This document shows, piece after piece, positions 6,131 to 11,471 of a stretch of 11,471 bases of DNA. The notes below the pieces were generated by a model. It made no database searches. It was given only the letters and a program-made list of their open reading frames with translations, and was not told the origin of the DNA. Source of the stretch: Chitinophagaceae bacterium UBA1953. GTDB taxonomy: Bacteria; Bacteroidota; Bacteroidia; Chitinophagales; Chitinophagaceae. Both the position numbers and the translations under genes were made by a program. The DNA lies in NCBI GenBank assembly GCA_002336115.1, contig DDEN01000030.1:1-11471 (forward strand), written 5' to 3'. Each line of letters opens with the position of its first letter. Position 1 is the first letter of the stretch.

Positions 6131-8356
6131 TTATATGATGTTTATTTCTTCTAGCCATTTACCCTTCAGTTGTAATCCTGAATGTTGGTTATATAATTTC
6201 TGATAATCCTGAATCCAGCATCCATGTAGTTCAACGATCAAGCCTGCTTTTTGTATTTCTGCAAAATCCCTTTCGTTTACCGATACTGTGTAACGCTGTA
6301 ATTTCCGCATCAACCAAGGTTCCGGCCCTTTACGTTTGAGCAGTTGAATCAGTTCGTTGCCATCTTTGTATTCCACCAGAATTGTTTGGGCATTTTTATC
6401 ATCAATCAATCTAAAATCCCGCGCCGCCGTGGCAAATTGAAACTTCATTGATTGGGCATCTTTCCACAAACTATCTCCAATGTCAGTTTTATCAAAATTG
6501 TCGATTTTACTATAAAAAAGTTTGAAATAATTGTGAAAAGCTTGTGGTTCGAGCAATGAATTTTCATTATCCGCCTTATTGATTAAGATCTCTTTAAACG
6601 TATCGGCACCTTTTCGCATTAATCCAATGGGTGTTCCCTTCGAGGGTACAAAAACCTTCATCAACCCAAGTTTGTTTTCCTTATTTAGTTTTCCCTCGCG
6701 GTTGCATCGCCCTGCACATTGTGCAATAGAATCCAATCCTGCAATAGCCCGGTAAACCACGGGGAAATCAATATCCACACCAGCTTCAATGAGTTGGGTA
6801 CTGATAACCCTTACAGGCTTATTTTCTTTGAGCCGGAGTTTTATTTCGTCAATAACATCCATAATATGGGCGGTACACATTAACCGTGAAAGATGCAGCG
6901 TATCTTCAGGCATTAAATCGTGTAATTCACGACACTGATTCCGCGTGTTTACAATGCAAAGTACCTGCTCATGTTGTTGTAGTTCATCTGAAATACTTGT
7001 CCAATCAATTGGTTCATTGATATTTTCAGGCAGTTGTATTTCTACCCTTTTCAGGTCTATGGCTAATTCATCAACATCATGAACAAGCTCACGAACCGAA
7101 TGATCAGCAATTCCTTCGAACGCAAACTGACCACTTCCTCCAATTTTGCCTGTTAAGGCAGGCTGAGTAGCTGTTGATAACAAGACAGAAATGGAGTAAT
7201 TGTCAACAAGGCCTTTTAATATTATAAGAATTGGATTTAAAAATTCAGGTGGCAGCATTTGAGCTTCATCTAAAATGATAATGCTGTTTACCAGATTGTG
7301 TAACTTACGGCATCGCGAGGTTTTATTGGCAAAAAGGGATTCGAAAAGCTGAACGTTAGTAGTTACAACAATTGGTGCGTCCCAGTTTTCAGCAGCCTGT
7401 TTTCGTTCTTGTGTATTTGTATCCTCGTCGATGTTGCTATGATGTTCTATTACATTGTCATCGCCAAATATTGAGCGATAAATTTGTGCGGTTTGAGTAA
7501 TGATACTTGTGTATGGAATAGCAAAAATAATCCTTGACTTGTTGTATTTCAACGCATGAACCAATGCCCATGCCATCGAGGACAATGTTTTGCCTCCTCC
7601 GGTTGGTACTGTAATTGAAAAGAAACCAGGTTCCAAATTGCCGGAAGCGACACAATCTTTCAGTATCTTGCTGCGTATCGAATTAACGGTTGTTATGGGT
7701 GCTATCTTCGACATTTCTGTCATGTGAAGATCAAATCGACTTTTCAATTCACGCAGCGAATCATACTTTCCTCTTTTTGCAAACGATTCGGGATTCATGA
7801 AACGTTCAGTATCGAGAAAATCGGCATCGACCAAACAGGAAAAGAGCATTCTTACCCATAAGTGCATCTGCTTCGGATCGATTGGTTTTCCTATAGGCGG
7901 ATTTAGGTTTATTTTCTCAAGTAATTCAGTAGGAATCTTTGTTCTTATTTTTTCCAAAAACTCTTGTTTCTTTAACCTGTCGGACAAATCACCTGAAACA
8001 CCTGGTTCAGGCAGCCAATTATGCAAGCCAGCATGGTGACCAGCGATACAATAGGCAATTGGAGGCCATAACCCAGGATAAATTTCTTTGGCCAAGATTG
8101 CAGCAGCAGAGGTATGATCAGTTCTTGCTCTCATCTGATCATCTTCCTCATAACCTGAATTTACCTTAATATAATCTTGAAATTCATCGGAATACTTTCC
8201 AAAGTCATGCCATAGCCCTATTAGCTTTCCCCATTCCTCATTCCCGAATTCTGCAGCGAACTCTTTGGCGAATAAAGATGTTCCGGCTAAATGATTATCC
8301 AAATTTTGAACTTCAAAACTTCCATCTTCATTTCTTTTAATATGTCCTACCATCAT
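6131..8356 (-). CDS. cas3: CRISPR-associated nuclease-helicase Cas3 (HD domain + SF2 helicase)
   Basis: Cas3 is recruited by target-bound Cascade and unwinds and shreds the DNA. Counting from the ATG at 8356, the 741-residue product has an N-terminal HD nuclease with His22, His50-Asp51 (LWHDFGK), His81 and His107-His108 (AGHH). It is followed by a superfamily 2 helicase: Walker A TVPTGGGKT (249-257), DEAQ box (363-366), STAT motif III (394-397), and STQLIEAGVDIDFPVVYR leading to motif VI QCAGRCNREGK (547-557). All catalytic motifs are intact. The longest frame begins with TTG at 8365, but consecutive ATGs at 8356 and 8353 give better starts. It is the first gene of the cas operon, with cas5c 10 bp downstream. 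The DEAQ form of motif II is acceptable in Cas3 helicases. Confidence 0.96.
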   Translation of the reverse strand: MMVGHIKRNEDGSFEVQNLDNHLAGTSLFAKEFAAEFGNEEWGKLIGLWHDFGKYSDEFQDYIKVNSGYEEDDQMRARTDHTSAAAILAKEIYPGLWPPIAYCIAGHHAGLHNWLPEPGVSGDLSDRLKKQEFLEKIRTKIPTELLEKINLNPPIGKPIDPKQMHLWVRMLFSCLVDADFLDTERFMNPESFAKRGKYDSLRELKSRFDLHMTEMSKIAPITTVNSIRSKILKDCVASGNLEPGFFSITVPTGGGKTLSSMAWALVHALKYNKSRIIFAIPYTSIITQTAQIYRSIFGDDNVIEHHSNIDEDTNTQERKQAAENWDAPIVVTTNVQLFESLFANKTSRCRKLHNLVNSIIILDEAQMLPPEFLNPILIILKGLVDNYSISVLLSTATQPALTGKIGGSGQFAFEGIADHSVRELVHDVDELAIDLKRVEIQLPENINEPIDWTSISDELQQHEQVLCIVNTRNQCRELHDLMPEDTLHLSRLMCTAHIMDVIDEIKLRLKENKPVRVISTQLIEAGVDIDFPVVYRAIAGLDSIAQCAGRCNREGKLNKENKLGLMKVFVPSKGTPIGLMRKGADTFKEILINKADNENSLLEPQAFHNYFKLFYSKIDNFDKTDIGDSLWKDAQSMKFQFATAARDFRLIDDKNAQTILVEYKDGNELIQLLKRKGPEPWLMRKLQRYTVSVNERDFAEIQKAGLIVELHGCWIQDYQKLYNQHSGLQLKGKWLEEINII

Positions 8357-8448
8357 AATTATCAATTAAATAAGCTTTTTATCTTCAATAACTCCTGTTG
8401 TATTTTTCACTTTATTAGCCCCTCAAGTTCCCATGCCTCCCCCTTTAA

Positions 8449-8478
8449 CAAAATTGCCCCCCTATCACCTTTCCCAAA
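8449..8478 (-). promoter_or_regulatory. Candidate cas operon promoter upstream of cas3
   Basis: On the minus strand TTTG (8478-8475) is followed after 18 bases by CAATTTTG (8456-8449), one mismatch from the Bacteroidota -7 consensus TAnnTTTG. Transcription would begin near 8442, giving an untranslated leader of about 85 bases before cas3. The site overlaps the last codons of the upstream peptidase gene. It is the best match I found by eye in front of cas3, but the evidence is modest and readthrough from the peptidase gene is equally possible. Confidence 0.3.
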
Positions 8479-9283
8479 GCACACTTATTACCTGCTTAAG
8501 AGGCTCGTAGTAAACGCAGTGCTCCGAAAATTTACGGCGACGGTCGGAGGGGTTGCGCAGCAAAAACCAATCGTCGGCATATACTTCCTGGGTGCTGTCG
8601 TATTTTCGTCCATCGTTAAAGTATTCGCCGGCACAGGTGTTTACCGGCACTTCGCTTGTAAGCCCGCGCAAAACGGAGTAAAACGGGAAATCAGTGGTAC
8701 ATCGCTGCCAGGCAATTTTATTATTGCGGGTGCAAACCACCATCAGCGGGTATACATTCAGGCCAATCAACCTGATAAGTGTTGAAGTAATGCTTACCTG
8801 GTATTTTTTACTGAGTTCATCAACCAGCACAAAACTAAACCTGCGGTTTGCAATATCCCTGCGCATTCGTTTTTCGGGCATCAGCAAGCAGGCAGCATAA
8901 TATTCGGCTTCACGTTCGGCGCTGCTGTCGAAACAATAGTCGAGTTTCGAGCCATGGGGTTTTACTCCGGGCTGCATCAGGACCTGCCGGTGCCAGGGCA
9001 TGGTATAATGGCCCAACTCATGCGCAAACGAAAATCTTACCCTGTTTATAAATAAATGATCAGACTGCCTTGTATTGATAAAAACATGAAAACGTCGGTT
9101 CCGGTATCGTGTTAACCCATCAAAACTTTCTTTATAATTTCCGGTCGAATACTTTAACCCGATAGTTCCCGCAATATCCTGTGGAAGTATTACTGCCGAC
9201 GAACGGCAGCATGATTCGGCGAAATATTCAGCCATATCCGAAATTTCTTCCATCCTCGTGCGGGAGATCTCGTAATTATTCAT
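8465..9283 (-). CDS. ImmA/IrrE-family zinc metallo-endopeptidase
   Basis: Proteins of this family are soluble zinc peptidases that cut a partner regulator, as ImmA cuts the phage-type repressor ImmR and IrrE cuts DdrO. The 272-residue product carries the HExxH zinc site in RFSFAHELGHY (His88, Glu89, His92). The third ligand probably lies in SAEREAEYYAACLLMP (Glu123 or Glu125), which matches the family's second motif. The C-terminal 130 residues are not recognised and may bind a partner or ligand. There is no helix-turn-helix at the N terminus, unlike fused regulator-protease forms. The gene lies downstream of a sigma-factor-like gene and a small acidic protein, both on the same strand, so one of these is a plausible partner or substrate. 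cas3 follows 108 bp downstream. Start: ATG at 9283; Met11 is an alternative. Confidence 0.88.
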   Translation of the reverse strand: MNNYEISRTRMEEISDMAEYFAESCCRSSAVILPQDIAGTIGLKYSTGNYKESFDGLTRYRNRRFHVFINTRQSDHLFINRVRFSFAHELGHYTMPWHRQVLMQPGVKPHGSKLDYCFDSSAEREAEYYAACLLMPEKRMRRDIANRRFSFVLVDELSKKYQVSITSTLIRLIGLNVYPLMVVCTRNNKIAWQRCTTDFPFYSVLRGLTSEVPVNTCAGEYFNDGRKYDSTQEVYADDWFLLRNPSDRRRKFSEHCVYYEPLKQVISVLWER

Positions 9284-9364
9284 CTTTAATAATCAAATAT
9301 TGCATTCCGTTTAATCTGTCATTTTTACTCATCCTATAACTACTACCCCACTCTTTTCACTTTT

Positions 9365-9420
9365 CACTGTCATTCCGAGCAGTCATTGCGAGTGAAACGA
9401 AGCAAAGCGAAGGAACACTC
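9365..9420. repeat. Nested dispersed palindromic repeat (one copy inside another)
   Basis: The outer copy is CATTCCGAGC (9371-9380) ... AGCGAAGGAACACTC (9406-9420). It is split by an inner copy of about 25 bp that runs from GTCATTGCGAG to ACGAAGCAA (about 9381-9405). Both match the TCATTGCGAG...GAAGCAATC type of short dispersed repeat seen in intergenic DNA of Bacteroidota and other bacteria. Seen directly: the two matching half-element pairs. Inferred: that one inserted into the other. Confidence 0.6.
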
Positions 9421-9422
9421 TT

Positions 9423-9463
9423 CACTGTCATTGCGATCCGCCAGAGGCGGAGAAGCAAAACTC
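9423..9463. repeat. Second dispersed palindromic repeat with a 6-bp perfect stem
   Basis: This copy starts CACTGTCATTGCGA and ends GAAGCAAAACTC, the same flanks as the neighbouring nested element. Its centre is a perfect hairpin, TCCGCC-AGA-GGCGGA (9437-9451). The shared TTCACTGTCATT start (9363-9374 and 9421-9432) makes the two elements a near-tandem pair. The hairpin could act in RNA, but it has no U tract and is not a standard terminator. Confidence 0.6.
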
Positions 9464-9464
9464 T

Positions 9465-9842
9465 TCACTCTTCACTTTCCCCTCCATCCCTTGCTTCATC
9501 TTCATCCAATTGTTTCAGTATATCAGGCGTAAGCTTATCGCCATGCCTTGCGGCAAGCCTTCCAAATTCGGCTGATATTTCGTTATCCTCAACCCGGGGC
9601 TGCAATTTTACAGGTTTCCGGTAACCACGTGCCAATACAGCCATGGGATCATTAGCTTCGGGTGGCAATGGTTCATGCGGGTTGCTTTTTTCAAAAGCCA
9701 GTATATCAGCTTCCGATATGGGAGGCAAATAGCCCTGCGACCGAAGATATTGTTTTACTTTTTCTTCAGTCTTCTTCTCTTCGGGGGATATATCTAAGGG
9801 TTCCATGTCCGGTGGGTTTTGTTCTGGCATTAATAAATTCAT
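9465..9842 (-). CDS. Small acidic protein of unknown function
   Basis: I do not recognise this 125-residue protein. It is rich in Glu and Asp, especially at both ends (SPEEKKTEEKVKQYL near the N terminus; LDEDEARDGGESEE at the C terminus). Its middle reads YLPPISEADILAFEKSNPHEPLPPEANDP, proline-rich and probably partly unstructured. There is no signal peptide or membrane segment. Its frame overlaps the end of the sigma-like gene by 77 bp when started at the ATG 9842; ATGs at 9830 and 9806 shorten the overlap to 65 and 41 bp. No possible early start avoids the overlap. Sitting between a sigma-like protein and an ImmA/IrrE peptidase, it could be an anti-sigma or adaptor and perhaps the peptidase substrate; that is inference from position only. 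Confidence 0.65.
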   Translation of the reverse strand: MNLLMPEQNPPDMEPLDISPEEKKTEEKVKQYLRSQGYLPPISEADILAFEKSNPHEPLPPEANDPMAVLARGYRKPVKLQPRVEDNEISAEFGRLAARHGDKLTPDILKQLDEDEARDGGESEE

Positions 9843-10503
9843 TTATTTTCGTGGTTGCGCGGTGCCTGATCTGGTATAAATTACCTTGGGTAATGCCATA
9901 ATGATCGGCAAGCCGTTTTACATCTTCCTTCGGCAAGTACCTATTTTCTTCGTCCAGCCCAAGCAATTCTATATAAATATGCTGTTCCCGTTCTTTAAGT
10001 AACCCTAGTGCAGTATCTATAAATTCTGATTCGGGCGATATCTTGTATTCATCCGTACTTTTTGCCTGCCAGGTTTCCATAATCTCATCAAGTTTTTCAT
10101 CGTCATCTTTTAAATCGTGCATCTCGGCGAATTGCTTATTATCATCGTAGAGATCAATAATTTCGCGGGCGGCTGTCTGGGCAAGCCATCCCTTCATTAT
10201 GTTGTTCATTGCTTCTTCTGTGGGTGCAGATATTTTAAGCAAACTACCCGCTTTAAAGTAAACCTTATTCATCACGTTGTCGAAAATGGTAAGAGCTGGT
10301 TCGTGGTAATAGCCTTCAAGTTTTTTGCATGACCTTTGGCAATAGTTCCAAAAGAAATCTTTAAACCGGCGATGAAACTCTGCAAAAGCTGTGTTGGCCT
10401 GCAGCACATCATCATCCTTGTAACTCATCATCAGGAATAGTTCTTCGAGTGGCAGTTTACTTAGCGGTAAATCAGGAATAGGATCAATCATAGTATCGTG
10501 CAT
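9766..10503 (-). CDS. RNA polymerase sigma-70-family-like protein (ECF-like)
   Basis: The 245-residue product has the layout of a small two-domain sigma factor. A helical region-2-like domain spans about residues 36-115 (NTAFAEFHRRFKDFFWNYC ... TIFDNVMNKVYFKAGSLL). An acidic linker covers about 120-156 (DLKDDDEKLDE). A region-4-like domain lies at about 157-225, where LLKEREQHIYIELL precedes a helix-turn-helix (KEDVKRLADHYGITQGNLYQIRHRATTKINEFI). It would direct RNA polymerase to specific promoters or bind DNA as a sigma-derived regulator. It is the first gene of a minus-strand group with a small acidic protein and an ImmA/IrrE peptidase. A perfect 14-bp palindrome lies about 80 bp upstream of the ATG at 10503. 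The region-2 match is weaker than the region-4 match, so a divergent sigma-like regulator is also possible. Confidence 0.75.
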   Translation of the reverse strand: MHDTMIDPIPDLPLSKLPLEELFLMMSYKDDDVLQANTAFAEFHRRFKDFFWNYCQRSCKKLEGYYHEPALTIFDNVMNKVYFKAGSLLKISAPTEEAMNNIMKGWLAQTAAREIIDLYDDNKQFAEMHDLKDDDEKLDEIMETWQAKSTDEYKISPESEFIDTALGLLKEREQHIYIELLGLDEENRYLPKEDVKRLADHYGITQGNLYQIRHRATTKINEFINARTKPTGHGTLRYIPRREED

Positions 10504-10866
10504 TAATTAATACTCAAATTCATGACAGGTAAACCCTGAGGTGCCTATACTTTAAATAATCTTCACTGCTAAAATAATAAATATCTAGATATTAATAATG
10601 TATAACACCAAATATTTTTTTTATATCAAAACAAACCGGCTAACATATAAATTATCGTCAGGAATAAACCGGCCGAATAAAAACTCTAAGCTAAACCATT
10701 CAAATTGTTGGCATGACGCAAGGCTGGTACGAAAATAAGCCATGACTTGACGTCCCGATTTGGTATTCACCGGGGAAATTGTATGATCAAATATAAAAAT
10801 ATGAATGTTCTCTTTTGGGCTTTGTCATGAATTTCCGTCTTAACCATTAGAAGAGAAAATATTTAA
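10504..10866. other. AT-rich intergenic region without a recognisable gene
   Basis: This 363-bp gap separates the divergent sigma-like gene and the rightmost ORF, so it should hold promoters for both. It contains a perfect 14-bp palindrome (10580-10593), two direct copies of AAACCGGC (10633-10640 and 10666-10673), and several CATGAC words. No tRNA, other RNA gene or strong terminator is visible, and no exact TAnnTTTG promoter box stands out; TGAATTTG (10521-10514, minus) is a one-mismatch candidate for the sigma-like gene. Confidence 0.6.
10580..10593. promoter_or_regulatory. Perfect 14-bp palindrome, candidate operator
   Basis: AATATCTAGATATT is a perfect inverted repeat with no spacer. It sits about 77 bp before the sigma-like gene's ATG, in the region that should hold that gene's promoter. 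It could be the site of a dimeric regulator. AT-rich DNA produces such palindromes by chance more often than balanced DNA, so the call is tentative. Confidence 0.3.
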
Positions 10867-11471
10867 ATGAACACTATGCCTGCAAAAATATTACAACTGT
10901 TTTCCTCATTAACTTTAGAAGTTAAGCAATGGGGTGCAGGATGGCTATATATAACCGGCAGGAAAGAAACGGAACAGGCTGTAGCAGCTAACGTTTTTCC
11001 CTTCCCTAAGTCAAAATCAATACTCAAAATTGCTAAAGGAACTAATACAGCCAAGCAGGCAACACTTATTGCAAAGGCAACCCATGGCTTTGTTGTTATA
11101 AACAATACTCCTGTTAAGGTATCCGACAAGCCTGATATACCAACCACAAGTTTTGCAGGCTCAACCAGCAATTTTGATGCAAAAGCCACAAGGCCTGCCT
11201 ATTCAGCCAGTGATTTTGCAAGCCCAATCACCTGCTTTGTTCAGCAGGCAAACACTCCTGCAGTTGCATCAACCGGCTTTGTATACAAAACCAGTTCACC
11301 TGCTCCCAAGTTCAACGGGTTTGTTTTAACATCCAATTCCATTGTTTTTGAATTAAGTGCGCTTGCAAAAGCAACCAGCAGGTCTGATAGTAATTCCAGT
11401 TGGTTTGCACGGGCAGCAAATAGTTTTGCAGGTTTTTTCAGAAGAATAAAGTGGAAAATAATCCGATTTTC
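10867..11471 (+). CDS. Open reading frame of unknown function, cut by the right edge
   Basis: A frame opens at ATG 10867, right after an in-frame TAA (10864-10866), and stays open for 201 codons to the window end; ATG 10876 is an alternative start. I recognise no family. The first 60 or so residues are ordinary looking (LQLFSSLTLEVKQWGAGWLY). From about residue 68 the product is a series of degenerate heptads such as FAGSTSN, FDAKATR, PAYSASD, FASPITC and FVQQANT: Phe or Pro first, usually Ala or Val second, small polar residues later, rich in Ala, Ser and Thr. The heptads mirror a 21-bp DNA repeat whose most conserved bases include wobble positions, so the frame may be open mainly because 21 is divisible by three. 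No signal peptide or Shine-Dalgarno is clear. It could be a repetitive protein or non-coding repeat DNA. Confidence 0.4.
   Translation, partial: MNTMPAKILQLFSSLTLEVKQWGAGWLYITGRKETEQAVAANVFPFPKSKSILKIAKGTNTAKQATLIAKATHGFVVINNTPVKVSDKPDIPTTSFAGSTSNFDAKATRPAYSASDFASPITCFVQQANTPAVASTGFVYKTSSPAPKFNGFVLTSNSIVFELSALAKATSRSDSNSSWFARAANSFAGFFRRIKWKIIRF
11068..11445. repeat. Array of 18 degenerate 21-bp units with invariant TG
   Basis: Eighteen consecutive units of exactly 21 bp run without an indel. Counting positions within a unit, T at 3 and G at 4 are present in all 18. Positions 1-2 are mostly pyrimidines, so most units start TTTG or CCTG, with ATTG, CTTG and TCTG variants. A at 16 is present in 16 of 18, and C at 14 and 15 is common. 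The remaining positions vary freely. Example starts: TTTGCAGGCTCAACCAGCAA (11152), CCTGCAGTTGCATCAACC (11257), TTTGTATACAAAACCAGT (11278). The invariant T is the third base of its codon in the open frame, where TTC or other Pro codons would serve equally. The next unit (11446-11466) loses the TG, while TTTT follows at 11467, so the pattern may resume beyond the edge. Confidence 0.8.

Noticed and set aside
8357..8365. TTG start for cas3 at 8365
   Set aside because: Two ATG codons follow at once (8356, 8353), and the extra residues add nothing to the HD domain.
8291..8785. Plus-strand ORF of 164 codons across the cas3/peptidase junction
   Set aside because: It runs antisense through the start of cas3 and the end of the peptidase gene, has no family features, and is best explained as a shadow frame.
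10863..11189. Minus-strand ORF of 108 codons with hydrophobic, membrane-like composition
   Set aside because: It starts with GTG, is bounded by stops, lies opposite the open frame with the 21-bp repeats, and its hydrophobic look is what antisense of Ala/Thr/Ser-rich heptads gives.

Overview
The window is dominated by a type I-C CRISPR-Cas locus read right to left on the minus strand. It most likely comes from a Bacteroidota chromosome. That assignment rests on four things: a textbook Bacteroidota -7 box (TATTTTTG) in front of hicB, the near absence of Shine-Dalgarno sequences, dispersed CATTGCGAG/GAAGCAA-type palindromes in an intergenic gap, and AT-rich coding with a sigma-like gene of Bacteroidota flavour. 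The species cannot be named from the sequence.

Layout, left to right: the leader-proximal end of a CRISPR array (1-117; two 32-bp repeats, one complete 36-bp spacer, one cut spacer) and its leader (118-286). Then, all on the minus strand, come cas2, cas1 and cas4 (adaptation; 287-2279). A plus-strand hicB-hicA toxin-antitoxin pair (2325-2767) is wedged between cas4 and cas7. Then minus-strand cas7c, cas8c (with a probable internal Cas11c start), cas5c and cas3 (interference; 2774-8356). In transcription order the operon is cas3-cas5c-cas8c-cas7c-[hicBA antisense]-cas4-cas1-cas2-leader-array, the canonical I-C order apart from the toxin-antitoxin insertion.

Upstream of cas3, also on the minus strand, is a three-gene group: an RNA polymerase sigma-factor-like protein (10503-9766), a small acidic unrecognised protein overlapping it (9842-9465), and an ImmA/IrrE-family zinc metallopeptidase (9283-8465). 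The gap before the peptidase gene holds nested palindromic dispersed repeats. Sigma factor, small acidic protein and ImmA-like protease suggest a proteolysis-controlled transcription switch, but that is inference.

The right end (10504-11471) has an AT-rich intergenic stretch with a perfect 14-bp palindrome. After it, an ORF runs off the window (10867 onward), and its second half is built from 18 consecutive degenerate units of exactly 21 bp. TG is invariant at unit positions 3-4, and an A at position 16 is nearly so. The wobble-position T is invariant while the encoded residue alternates mostly between Phe and Pro, so constraint at the DNA level looks likely. This is the least explained signal in the window.

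How it works together: Cas7, Cas5, Cas8 and Cas11 would form the I-C Cascade, with Cas5c processing the hairpin repeats. Cas3 would degrade the targets, and Cas4-Cas1-Cas2 would acquire spacers at the leader end near position 117. HicBA may act as an addiction module for the locus.
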